From assembly GCF_018413605.1 (NCBI RefSeq), contig NZ_JAHCDN010000001.1, positions 620,001 through 684,000 on the forward strand: 64,000 bases of DNA. The letters run 5' to 3'. A program made the position numbers and the translations under genes. The notes below the pieces were generated by a model. That model was not told the DNA's origin. It searched no databases and saw only the letters and a program-made list of their open reading frames with translations. This DNA is from Variovorax sp. PCZ-1. Its GTDB lineage: Bacteria; Pseudomonadota; Gammaproteobacteria; Burkholderiales; Burkholderiaceae_C. Shown piece after piece: positions 1-7,348 of the stretch (positions are counted from its first letter, which is position 1; every line of letters starts with the position of its first letter).

Positions 1-67
1 AAGCCGAGACGAAATTGGGCTCTGACCCCATTTTCATTCTTCGTGGCGCACGCCAACTATGTTTGTG

Positions 68-295
68 GCAACACTACCGTTCGCCCTGAGGCTGTCGAAG
101 GGTTGGCCCGCAACCGTCGCACACTACCTTTTGCACCTGCGGCCTACCATCGTGCATTTGCCTCAGAAATCTTTGTGAAAACACACGCGATAGAGGTTTT
201 GGAAATTTAAAGCGAGTCCGCGCGCGCAGTTGCCAAAAAATTTCTGATTCAAGTGCCCAACGGTCTCCGCTGGATAGTTGGTTAAATTTCAACCA
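68..295. repeat. Dispersed ~200-bp repeat, copy 1
   Basis: Shares an ordered series of blocks with positions 6262-6478, in the same orientation: a GTTCGCCCTGAG block followed by GTCGAAGGG (79-102), the block CTTTTGCACCTGCGGCCTAC (128-147), CACACGCGATAGAGG (about 181-196), CCAAAAAA-TTTC (about 233-245) and AACGGTCTCCGC-GGATAG (259-278). Spacing is conserved while the sequence between blocks has drifted. The first 317 bases hold no convincing gene; an open frame across 74-388 on the minus strand is just this repeat read through. Confidence 0.75.
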
Positions 296-317
296 CGCAC
301 TTTCAGTGCACGTGGAT

Positions 318-944
318 TTATCCAAACAGTCTTGTCGGCTGCGGAAACGGCAATAGCCCAGCATGCCAAGCAATGAAGCCGCAAACATTTAATGCAACTG
401 TTGCCCAGAACACGGCAATAAAGCTGTCTTTACTCGTTTTGTGTCGCAACAACTGTTGAGCAAGTAGAGCGCCTGGCCAGCCGCCAGCCAGAGAAAGCAT
501 ATGCAGTGTGCCCTCTTGTGTACGCCAGCGACCTGCGACAGCAGCAGATTTGTCAAAGGCATATACCAAGAAGGTGGTTAGGCTTAAAGCGATGTATACG
601 ATGAATACAGCAGGTACAAAGCTCCATTTCCAAGCAACAAACGCATAGATCATCATAAAACCTGGAATAGATGCTATTCGAGTCAATGTCCAGTCCGCAG
701 ATAACTCAGGCTTTTGTTTGTTGGCTACCCGACTTCGAACTGGGTATTGAACGGAGTGTGCATTCTTTTTGCCATTCTTGCCCATGGCAACTTCAAAAAC
801 AAGTTGCTGACCAACTTTAGGCCGCCCAGTACCCAATGGGAAAGATTTAATATGCACAAAAATTTCTTGGCCTCCTAAGTTTGGCTCGATAAAACCGAAG
901 CCGCGATCATCATGCCAAGTCTTCAATTTTCCAGTGAATTGCAT
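318..944 (-). CDS. Cold-shock domain - DUF1294 fusion membrane protein
   Basis: 208 residues. The N-terminal ~65 residues are a cold-shock domain: the RNP1-like motif GFGFIEP (about residues 15-21) and the RNP2-like motif IFVHI (about 28-32) are visible, so this part should bind single-stranded nucleic acid. A short basic linker (about 66-80) follows. The rest is a DUF1294 region with three or four hydrophobic segments (about 91-110, 113-130, 150-165, 177-195), ending in a short cytoplasmic-type tail. This domain order is a known bacterial family of unknown function; the nucleic-acid-binding head would be tethered to the inner membrane. The gene stands alone between a repeat and the SPOR gene on the same strand. 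No strong ribosome-binding site precedes the ATG at 944. Family assignment is solid, function unknown. Confidence 0.88.
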   Translation of the reverse strand: MQFTGKLKTWHDDRGFGFIEPNLGGQEIFVHIKSFPLGTGRPKVGQQLVFEVAMGKNGKKNAHSVQYPVRSRVANKQKPELSADWTLTRIASIPGFMMIYAFVAWKWSFVPAVFIVYIALSLTTFLVYAFDKSAAVAGRWRTQEGTLHMLSLAGGWPGALLAQQLLRHKTSKDSFIAVFWATVALNVCGFIAWHAGLLPFPQPTRLFG

Positions 945-1006
945 AAGCTGGTAATTTCGTTAAAGCGAGCAGGGACACAACCTGAAAGAAATTTAGACGT
1001 GTAAAC

Positions 1007-1057
1007 GCTATTATATTTATAGCACTCTGCGCAGTAAATACGCCGGCAAACTGCTCA
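1007..1057 (+). repeat. Short hairpin repeat (Comamonadaceae-type), copy at 1.0 kb
   Basis: Matches the family ATAGCACT-CTGCGCAG-N6-7-CGCCGGCAAA with a left hairpin (GCTATTATATTTATAGC). The right end reaches the stop codon of the SPOR gene at 1055. Confidence 0.8.
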
Positions 1058-1720
1058 AACAGCCTTGCAAACCACCAACCCGGCAGCTCCAACAACTGAT
1101 TTGATGCCATCGAGTTGCGCGCGCAGCGCATCGTCAACGATAGGCAATTTCAGCAATTGCCCTTTGCGCTCGGGTAGCTCTTGTACGACTTTGGCTGTGC
1201 GCACGCCGCGCGTGGCGAGCTTGGCCATGGATTCGTTGGCCTGCGCTTGCGTGGCGTACACGCCGAGTGACACGCCAGGTTCAAGTGTTGAGTTTTTCAG
1301 AGATTCGAAGGCGATGCTGAGCTCGCGAAGCTCGGTTTTTTTCTTGGCGAGTGCTTCCGCGTTGGCGTATTTGCCCATATAAACAATCCAGCGGGCGGGC
1401 TCGGTGGCGCTGTCTAAGCTCCAAGAGTTTGAGGGCAGGTTGACAGCGACGCTGCGTATGGCGTTGACCTGAGCTTCAGTCAGCAGCATGCTCTGGAGGC
1501 ATTCCGGGGCTCTGGGTGCGGGCGTGGTGGCGAGCGCTTCGACGCGCTTGGCTTCAGTGGAGCTCAGCAAGCGCATGGCATCAGGTTTGATCTGGGCTTG
1601 CAGGCGCTGCGGCTCGGTTTGATGGGCGGGTGCGAAGCCGATGCTGGCCAGATAGCCCTGGCTCCACGCAAAAAATGCGCCATTGGCTAGAAGCAAAAGT
1701 AAAACGAGAAATCTCAACAT
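1055..1720 (-). CDS. SPOR-domain membrane protein
   Basis: 221 residues. One N-terminal membrane anchor (about residues 3-20), a low-complexity periplasmic linker, then a SPOR-like fold at about 105-175 (the ARWIVYMGKYANAEALAKKK stretch, with the second half VSLGVYATQAQANESMAKL typical of these repeats). SPOR domains bind denuded septal peptidoglycan, so a role near the division site is likely. It starts 16 bases after the biotin ligase stop and is probably co-transcribed with it. In many Burkholderiales a type III pantothenate kinase gene (coaX) lies between birA and a SPOR gene; none is present here. The stop codon lies at the end of a dispersed repeat. Confidence 0.8.
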   Translation of the reverse strand: MLRFLVLLLLLANGAFFAWSQGYLASIGFAPAHQTEPQRLQAQIKPDAMRLLSSTEAKRVEALATTPAPRAPECLQSMLLTEAQVNAIRSVAVNLPSNSWSLDSATEPARWIVYMGKYANAEALAKKKTELRELSIAFESLKNSTLEPGVSLGVYATQAQANESMAKLATRGVRTAKVVQELPERKGQLLKLPIVDDALRAQLDGIKSVVGAAGLVVCKAV

Positions 1721-1736
1721 AGGACGGACTGGAAAA

Positions 1737-2531
1737 TCAGGGTGTTTGCGGCCGCACGCTCACCTCTTGGCTTGCAACACGCTGAAACCCAAGTGAAGTA
1801 TGCACTAACAGAGCGCCGGTATGGTCCACGCCCTGAGCTTTCCCTTGAAGGCCATCACTCAAAGCCACATCACGGCCTTTCAGCCCGTCTCGCGCTGCAA
1901 AACGACCAGAAAAGGCTGCAAAGCCTGCGCGCTCAAATTCCAGCAAATCCCCCAGTAATGGGGCAAAAAGCCGCTCCAAGGCCGTTTTTGGGCTGCTGGC
2001 GGGGCTGATTTCTTGCAGCCAAGCGGGCTGTGTCGTTAAATTTGCGTCAAATGGGCGCTGGCGAATATTGATGCCTATGCCGACCACAGCGAAGCGCTCC
2101 TGCGCTCCGGCGGGAGCGGGTAGCGATGCCGTCTCAATCAAAATTCCGGCCAGTTTGCGCCCTTGCCACCACAGATCATTCGGCCATTTGAGTTGAATTT
2201 GCTCTTCGCTTGCTGGGCTCAGGCTCTGCGCCACGCTCGTACCCACGGCCAAGCTCAGGCCTTCCCAGCTGGCGGGCGAGAGGTTGATACCAAAAGAAAA
2301 CGTGAGCGAATCGCCGGGACTGGATTGCCAAGCGCGCCCCATACGCCCGCGCCCGGCAGTTTGCTGCTCGGCCACGAGAAGAGTGGGCTCGGTTCGGCCA
2401 GCACGCGCGCGGCGCATGAGCTCAGTGTTGGTGGAGTCGATCTCGGGAAGAATCTCAACGCTGAAGCTGGCCAAGCTGGGCAAGCCCAGTGCCATCACCT
2501 GTTGCCAGATCGTCTCCGCGCTTGAGTGCAA
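1737..2531 (-). CDS. birA: Biotin-[acetyl-CoA carboxylase] ligase
   Basis: About 264 residues from the TTG at 2531 (an ATG at 2648 in the same frame would give 303). It attaches biotin to the biotin carboxyl carrier protein. Visible are the substrate-side motif EIDSTNTELMRRA, the biotin/ATP loop GRGRMGRAWQSSPG, the catalytic-core LKWPNDLWWQGRKLAGILIE region split across about 150-172, and a C-terminal SH3-like end. There is no N-terminal winged helix, so this is a monofunctional ligase rather than an operon repressor. The longer start overlaps the SET gene stop (ATGA), but residues 8-38 of that version are encoded by a GC-rich palindromic repeat and look unlike any BPL; the family normally begins near the HSSAETIWQQ sequence. 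Start choice is therefore uncertain, function is not. Confidence 0.88.
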   Translation of the reverse strand: MHSSAETIWQQVMALGLPSLASFSVEILPEIDSTNTELMRRARAGRTEPTLLVAEQQTAGRGRMGRAWQSSPGDSLTFSFGINLSPASWEGLSLAVGTSVAQSLSPASEEQIQLKWPNDLWWQGRKLAGILIETASLPAPAGAQERFAVVGIGINIRQRPFDANLTTQPAWLQEISPASSPKTALERLFAPLLGDLLEFERAGFAAFSGRFAARDGLKGRDVALSDGLQGKAQGVDHTGALLVHTSLGFQRVASQEVSVRPQTP

Positions 2532-2532
2532 T

Positions 2533-2625
2533 GATTTACCCCCACGCTCCCCCGCTGCGCGAGGTGCGCTGCCCCATGCTGGGGGAGGGGCTCCGGCATA
2601 GCCTTTGCCGGGGGCGCGAGCGCCT
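2533..2625. repeat. GC-rich palindromic element at the birA 5' end
   Basis: C- and G-rich arms (CCCCCACGCTCCCCC and CATGCTGGGGGAGGGG) form an imperfect hairpin of the kind common between genes in this family. It sits exactly between the SET stop and the conserved birA start and stays open in the birA frame. Confidence 0.55.
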
Positions 2626-2644
2626 AGAGGCGGCTCGTCGGCGC

Positions 2645-3142
2645 TCATTTTTTAGCCAACATCGTACCCCGGCATTTCTTCGCGCCGCACAAGCACTTGT
2701 ATTCCGCCTTGAGCTTCTTCGTGTAAGGCTCGTCGATCACGAGGCCGTAGTCGTAAAACAGCTCTTCGCCTTGTTTGATATCGCGAAGCGCTTTGATCCA
2801 GACGCGTTGATTGGCTTCATCTTCATCCGCTTCGCAATTGGGCTTGCAAGAGTGGTTGATCCAACGGGCGTCGTTGCCGTTGTCATTGCCATCGATGCAG
2901 CGGCCATCTTCCAGCGAGAAATAAAAAGTGTGATTGGGCTGGCTCGGATCATGCGGATGCCGGCGCAAGGCTTCTTTCCAACTGATGATGCGGCCCTGGT
3001 ATTCAATCAAGATCTGGCCTTGCGGAATGTCGCGCAGGGCATACATGCCATTGCCGTGGATGCCGGAGGCACGCACCTCAATCAAGCGCTCCGTGATTTG
3101 TGGGGGTTGGATATAGGGAGCGGGTTTTTTTTTGGCAGACAT
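2645..3142 (-). CDS. SET-domain protein lysine methyltransferase
   Basis: 165 residues, essentially one SET domain plus post-SET. Seen: the SAM-site GIHGNGMYALRDI (about 29-41), the core motif NHSCKPNC (about 96-103), the GEELFYDYG motif with its catalytic-type tyrosine (about 125-133) and a post-SET zinc cluster CLCGAKKCRG (about 150-159). All key residues are present, so it should methylate lysines in a protein. Bacterial SET proteins are known, but substrates mostly are not. It is divergent from topoisomerase III, whose C-terminal tail is lysine/alanine-rich and histone-H1-like, which makes that tail a candidate substrate (inference). It is followed by birA. Confidence 0.9.
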   Translation of the reverse strand: MSAKKKPAPYIQPPQITERLIEVRASGIHGNGMYALRDIPQGQILIEYQGRIISWKEALRRHPHDPSQPNHTFYFSLEDGRCIDGNDNGNDARWINHSCKPNCEADEDEANQRVWIKALRDIKQGEELFYDYGLVIDEPYTKKLKAEYKCLCGAKKCRGTMLAKK

Positions 3143-3202
3143 GAAGGCAGACGAAAAAAGTGGGAATTTGGCAAACTGCCAAAAAATTTGTTATCTTGAA
3201 AT

Positions 3203-3258
3203 TGTGCGTGTGCGCGTGTGCGTGCGCGTACGTATGCGTGTGCACGTGCGCGCACGCG
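3203..3258. other. 56-bp perfect alternating purine-pyrimidine (Z-DNA-prone) tract
   Basis: Every base from 3203 to 3258 alternates pyrimidine-purine without a break, mostly GT/GC steps (for example TGCGCGTGTGCGTGCGCG). It occupies the 129-bp gap between the divergent SET and topB genes, ending six bases before the in-frame ATG at 3264. Such tracts flip to left-handed DNA under negative supercoiling. Confidence 0.85.
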
Positions 3259-3271
3259 AGGAATGGATTAT

Positions 3272-6193
3272 ATGAAGACTCTGATCATTGCTGAAAAACC
3301 ATCTGTTGCGCAGGACATTGTTCGTGCGCTCACGCCCAGTGCGGGCAAGTTTGAAAAGCACGATGAATACTTTGAGAGCGACAAATATGTGGTCAGCTCC
3401 GCCGTGGGCCATTTGGTGGAAATCCAAGCGCCGGAGGAGTTTGATGTGAAGCGCGGCAAATGGAGCTTTGCCAATCTGCCTGTGATTCCGCCGCATTTTG
3501 ATTTGAAGCCGGTGGACAAGACCAAGACGCGCCTGAACGCCGTGGTGAAGCTGGCCAAACGCAAAGACGTGAGCGCTTTGGTGAACGCTTGCGACGCGGG
3601 GCGCGAGGGCGAGCTGATCTTTCGCTTGATTGAGCAATATGCAGGCGGCAAAGCCCCGCTGGGCAAGCCTGTGACGCGCCTCTGGCTGCAAAGCATGACG
3701 CCGCAGGCCATCCGTGATGGCTTTGATGTGCTGCGCTCTGATAAAGAGATGCGCCCGCTAGCTGACGCCGCGCGCAGCCGGTCTGAGGCCGATTGGCTTG
3801 TGGGCATCAACGGCACGCGTGCGATGACGGCATTTAACTCCCGCGATGGTGGTTTCTTCTTGACCACCGTCGGTCGCGTGCAAACACCGACTCTGGCCGT
3901 GGTGGTGGAGCGCGAAGAGCAAATCCGCAAACACATCGCCCGTGATTACTGGGAGATTCATGCCTCCTTCTTGGCTGAAGCTGGTGAATACGCCGCCAAA
4001 TGGTTTGATCCGAAATTCAAAAAAGGCGAGGATGCTGACGCTCGCGCTGACCGCATTTGGGACGAAAAAACCGCTAAAGAAATCGCCGAAGCTGTTAAAA
4101 GCAAAGCCGCCAGCGTCACCGAAGAATCCAAGCCTTCTACGCAAGCATCGCCCGGCCTCTTTGACCTCACCAGCCTGCAGCGCGAAGCCAACAGCAAATT
4201 CGGTTTCTCCGCCAAGACCACGCTGCAACTCGCGCAATCTTTATATGAGCGCCACAAAGCGCTCACCTACCCGCGTACTGATTCGCGCTACTTGCCGGAA
4301 GATTATTTGCCGGTAGTGAAGCAGACTTTTGAAATGCTCGCCGATGGCGGCCACAAGCATTTGGAGCCGCATGCTGCAGTTGCGTTGAACGGCAACTACA
4401 TCAAGCCCAGCAAGCGGATTTTTGACAACGCCAAAGTCTCCGATCACTTCGCCATCATCCCCACGCTGCAATCGCCTTCTAATTTGAGCGAAGCAGAATT
4501 CAAGCTCTACACATTAGTAGCGCGCCGCTTCATGGCCGTGTTTTATCCCAGCGCGGAATACCAAATCACCACCCGCGTCACCACTGCTCTGAACCACAAT
4601 TTCAAGAGCGAAGGCAAAGTGCTTGTTAAGCCTGGCTGGCTCGCCATCTATGGCAAAGAAGCTGATGATGAGATGGAGAAAAAAGAAGGCGAAAACTCCA
4701 AAACCCTCGTGCCGGTAAAAGCAGGCGAGATGGTGCATAACGAAAGCATCGAAGCCAAAGGCCTCAAAACCCGCCCACCCGCCCGCTACTCCGAAGCCAC
4801 GCTGCTCGGCGCGATGGAAGGCGCTGGCAAATTCGTGGAAGACGACGAGCTGCGCGAAGCCCTGAGCGAAAAAGGCCTCGGCACGCCCGCCACCCGCGCC
4901 GCCACCATCGAGGGCTTGCTCAACGAGAAATACATGCTGCGCGAAGGCCGCGAGATGATCCCCACAGCCAAAGCCTTCCAGCTCATGACGCTGCTGCGCG
5001 GCTTGGGCGTTGAAGAGCTCTCCAAGCCGGAATTGACGGGCGAGTGGGAAAGCAAGCTCGCCCTCATGGAAAAAGGTAAGCTCTCGCGCGAAGCCTTCAT
5101 GGCCGACATCGCCGCGATGACCGAAAAAATCGTGCGCAAAGCCAAAGAATACGACCGCGACACCGTGCCCGGCGACTACGCCACCCTCAAAGCGCCATGC
5201 CCCAATTGCGGCGGCATCGTGAAAGAAAACTATCGCCGCTACACCTGCACTGGAAAAGACGGAGCAGCAGAAGGCTGCGGCTTCAGCTTCGGCAAATCCC
5301 CCGCAGGCCGCACTTTCGAACCGCAAGAAGTCGAAGAATTCATCACCAACAAACACATCGGCCCGCTCGAAGGTTTCCGCTCCAAAGCCGGCTGGCCTTT
5401 TGTGGCCGAGATGGTCATCAAATACAGCGAAGAAGATAAAAACTGGAAACTCGAATTCGATTTTGGCGACGATGCCAAAGCGGCAGAGACGGGCGAGATC
5501 GTCGATCTCTCCGCAGAAGTGTCGCTCGGCGCTTGCCCTAAATGCGGCGGCCCCGTCAAAGCCTTCGGCAAAAGCTACGTCTGCGAAAAATCCGTGCCCA
5601 CGAACGAACAGCCCACCCCAAGCTGTGATTTCAAGAGCGGCCACATCATCTTGCAGCAACCGATAGACCGCGAGCAAATGACCAAGCTGCTGGAGACCGG
5701 CAAGACAGACCTGCTCGACAAATTCGTCAGCATGCGCACCCGCCGCAGCTTCAAAGCCTTCTTAGCTTGGGATGCAGAAGCAGGCAAAGTGAATTTCGCT
5801 TTCGAGCCACGCGAGAGCAAATACCCACCGCGCAAAACTGCAGCAGGCAAGACGGCCGCAGCCAAAACACCAGCGGCAAAAAAGGCTGCTGCGAAGAAAG
5901 CGCCAGCAGCTAAAAAGGTGGCCGCCAAGAAAGCCGCCGCACCAAAAGCAAAGGCCGCTCCACGCGCAGGCACCTTGAAGCCAAGCGCAGCACTAGCAGC
6001 AGTCATCGGCGATGGCTTGTACGGCCGAGGCGAAGTCACCAAAAAACTCTGGGACTACATCAAAGCTCAAAACCTACAAGACGCCAAAGACAAACGCACC
6101 ATCAACGCCGATGCAAAGCTAGAGCCCGTCTTCGGCAAAGCGTCAGTAACGATGTTTGAAATTGCTGGCTTGATTGGTAAGCATTTGAGCTGA
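3272..6193 (+). CDS. topB: DNA topoisomerase III with C-terminal Lys/Ala tail and SWIB domain
   Basis: 973 residues from the ATG at 3272, which has GAGGAA about 8 bases upstream; a longer frame reads into the alternating tract and is rejected. Type IA topoisomerase: TOPRIM domain (IIAEKPSVAQDIV at the start, CDAGREGELIF near residue 110), catalytic tyrosine Y333 in ALTYPRTDSRY. After the core come two four-Cys zinc-finger-like units (CPNCGG, about residue 645; CPKCGG, about 755). Residues about 855-897 are a run of KAAAK/PAAKK repeats like histone H1, and the last ~75 residues are a SWIB/MDM2-type domain (LKPSAALAAVIG to the end). It relaxes negative supercoils and decatenates DNA. Length exceeds E. 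coli TopB (~650) because of the tail. Single-gene unit, divergent from the SET gene. Confidence 0.95.
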   Translation: MKTLIIAEKPSVAQDIVRALTPSAGKFEKHDEYFESDKYVVSSAVGHLVEIQAPEEFDVKRGKWSFANLPVIPPHFDLKPVDKTKTRLNAVVKLAKRKDVSALVNACDAGREGELIFRLIEQYAGGKAPLGKPVTRLWLQSMTPQAIRDGFDVLRSDKEMRPLADAARSRSEADWLVGINGTRAMTAFNSRDGGFFLTTVGRVQTPTLAVVVEREEQIRKHIARDYWEIHASFLAEAGEYAAKWFDPKFKKGEDADARADRIWDEKTAKEIAEAVKSKAASVTEESKPSTQASPGLFDLTSLQREANSKFGFSAKTTLQLAQSLYERHKALTYPRTDSRYLPEDYLPVVKQTFEMLADGGHKHLEPHAAVALNGNYIKPSKRIFDNAKVSDHFAIIPTLQSPSNLSEAEFKLYTLVARRFMAVFYPSAEYQITTRVTTALNHNFKSEGKVLVKPGWLAIYGKEADDEMEKKEGENSKTLVPVKAGEMVHNESIEAKGLKTRPPARYSEATLLGAMEGAGKFVEDDELREALSEKGLGTPATRAATIEGLLNEKYMLREGREMIPTAKAFQLMTLLRGLGVEELSKPELTGEWESKLALMEKGKLSREAFMADIAAMTEKIVRKAKEYDRDTVPGDYATLKAPCPNCGGIVKENYRRYTCTGKDGAAEGCGFSFGKSPAGRTFEPQEVEEFITNKHIGPLEGFRSKAGWPFVAEMVIKYSEEDKNWKLEFDFGDDAKAAETGEIVDLSAEVSLGACPKCGGPVKAFGKSYVCEKSVPTNEQPTPSCDFKSGHIILQQPIDREQMTKLLETGKTDLLDKFVSMRTRRSFKAFLAWDAEAGKVNFAFEPRESKYPPRKTAAGKTAAAKTPAAKKAAAKKAPAAKKVAAKKAAAPKAKAAPRAGTLKPSAALAAVIGDGLYGRGEVTKKLWDYIKAQNLQDAKDKRTINADAKLEPVFGKASVTMFEIAGLIGKHLS

Positions 6194-6261
6194 TTTTTTA
6201 AGCGTTTTAGGCAGTTTGCACTCATGCATGCTGCTTAGTTTGCTATTGAATTAGTAGTATC

Positions 6262-6478
6262 TCCATCCGTTCGCCCTGAGCTTGTCGAAGGGCTGTTGGA
6301 TGCTTGAGGTTTCGCTCGATCTTTTGTACCAGCGGCCTACCGTCGGGCAGTCGTCTCGTAAACTTTTTTGAATACACACGCGATAGAGGGCATAGCTATC
6401 CAACCCTCTCCCCGCGCGCCTTCCAAAAAAGTTTCCAATCCAACCACCCAACGGTCTCCGCAGGATAGATCATCAAAT
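6262..6478. repeat. Dispersed ~200-bp repeat, copy 2 (gene-free stretch 6194-6546)
   Basis: Same ordered blocks as 68-295: GTTCGCCCTGAG and GTCGAAGGG (6270-6293), CTTTTGTACCAGCGGCCTAC (6321-6340), CACACGCGATAGAGG (about 6374-6388), CCAAAAAAGTTTC (about 6423-6435), AACGGTCTCCGCAGGATAG (6450-6468). A partial left half of the short hairpin repeat (TTGCTATTGAATTAGTAG) lies just before it at about 6239-6256. The rest of 6194-6546 is AT-rich and shows no gene; it may hold the promoter of the next gene. Confidence 0.75.
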
Positions 6479-6546
6479 TTTTGATTTACATCAGCAGATT
6501 GGTAGCACTTTAAAGATCAATTCTTTAAGAATGTAAAATTTTTGAG

Positions 6547-6876
6547 ATGCAAGCATTAATCGACAGCCGTAATTTTGCATTTCTAGAGGCATTTTTTGCA
6601 GAAATACTCACGCCGCATGGTTTTAAGAAGGAAGGCTCTCAATACGATGGTGCCTTTGGCAGTCACTACGTTGATTTTGTTTTCAACGGCAAAGCATATC
6701 GACTGATCGCTGATGGTCGTGAATTTCAAGTTATTCTTGATTGCACAGACAACTATTCAGAAAGTCATTTTGGTAAAGGTTGGACAACACTAGTTTCAAC
6801 AGCCTATCCAGCCAATATCACTAAGGATACTATGCAATTTTGCTTTGCAAAAGTACGCGATTACGTTATTGCGTAG
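6547..6876 (+). CDS. Unrecognised 109-residue protein, orphan gene between repeats
   Basis: 109 residues, no signal peptide or membrane segment, acidic to neutral, rich in aromatic residues (SHYVDFVFNGKAYRLIADG), with an alternating strand-like pattern. I do not recognise the family. The gene is visibly more AT-rich than its neighbours. Its left side is the ~200-bp repeat (6262-6478) and its stop codon lies inside an inverted fragment of that repeat (6873-6892 is the reverse complement of 6321-6340 with one mismatch), so it appears to sit in a repeat-bounded cassette. Small, single, AT-rich genes in such places are often immunity or accessory proteins; that is only a guess. Confidence 0.65.
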   Translation: MQALIDSRNFAFLEAFFAEILTPHGFKKEGSQYDGAFGSHYVDFVFNGKAYRLIADGREFQVILDCTDNYSESHFGKGWTTLVSTAYPANITKDTMQFCFAKVRDYVIA

Positions 6877-6905
6877 GCCGCTGGTACAAGAGGTTGAGTG
6901 AAACG
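6873..6905 (-). repeat. Inverted fragment of the ~200-bp repeat
   Basis: GTAGGCCGCTGGTACAAGAG at 6873-6892 is the reverse complement of 6321-6340 (19 of 20 bases); the following GTTGAGTGAAAC also matches the complement of the flank GTTTCGCTCGAT. It contains the TAG stop of the gene at 6547-6876. Confidence 0.7.
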
Positions 6906-6923
6906 GCAAGTGTGCCAAAACTC

Positions 6924-6972
6924 CTAATTTAATAGCAACTAGCGCTTATTCTGTGCGTGCGAGTGCCTCTTT
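6924..6972 (+). repeat. Short hairpin repeat, variant copy at the DUF2784 3' end
   Basis: AATTTAATAGCAACTAGCGC followed by TTATTCTGTGCGTGCGAG and TGCCTCTTTT matches the family and is closer to the general Comamonadaceae form. It carries the stop codon (6946) and last residues of the DUF2784 gene. Confidence 0.65.
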
Positions 6973-7341
6973 TCTTCTAAAAAACCAAGGCACGCCATAA
7001 GCCAGCGCATTGATTGCGACGACACACAAGCCAAGAGCGATTTGAATAGGGCGGGTGAGGCCATCGGGGTAGATAGCGGCTAGGAGGTAATGTTCGATGA
7101 AGCTACTTTTGTAGCCTTGTTGGCCGGCTGCGATTCTTAGGTTTTGCTCTAGTGGTGTGAGGGGGCAGGTGTAGCCCATGATGACGACGGTGGCTGCCCA
7201 TGCGGCGCAGGCTAGGTGCAAGATGAGCCGAAGTTTACGAATGGGTTGCCGCCAGTTGACCCAGATGCCGCCGAAGACGGCGAAGAGGATGAAGAGGCCG
7301 TGGAAGAGCAATACGGCATCTGCCAGCAGGCGTGGATTCAT
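6946..7341 (-). CDS. DUF2784 family membrane protein
   Basis: 131 residues from the ATG at 7341. Four hydrophobic segments (about residues 6-28, 40-58, 80-90 weak, 98-118). The motifs WVNWRQPIRKLRLILHL and CPLTPLEQNLR with the downstream IEHYL are characteristic of DUF2784 inner-membrane proteins of unknown function. It starts 7 bases after the YchJ-type gene on the same strand, so the two are likely co-transcribed. The last few residues and the stop codon come from a dispersed repeat, so the C-terminus has been altered relative to the ancestral gene. Family assignment is good, function unknown. Confidence 0.82.
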   Translation of the reverse strand: MNPRLLADAVLLFHGLFILFAVFGGIWVNWRQPIRKLRLILHLACAAWAATVVIMGYTCPLTPLEQNLRIAAGQQGYKSSFIEHYLLAAIYPDGLTRPIQIALGLCVVAINALAYGVPWFFRRKEALARTE

Positions 7342-7348
7342 AGAGCGC

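Noticed and set aside
74-388. Open frame on the minus strand at the left edge
   Set aside because: Reads through the ~200-bp repeat and overlaps the end of the cold-shock/DUF1294 gene; no family resemblance or ribosome-binding site.
4514-5677. 387-codon open frame opposite topB
   Set aside because: Antisense shadow: Phe/Ala/Gly-rich composition mirrors the Lys/Ala/Glu codons of topB; the plus-strand protein is unmistakable.
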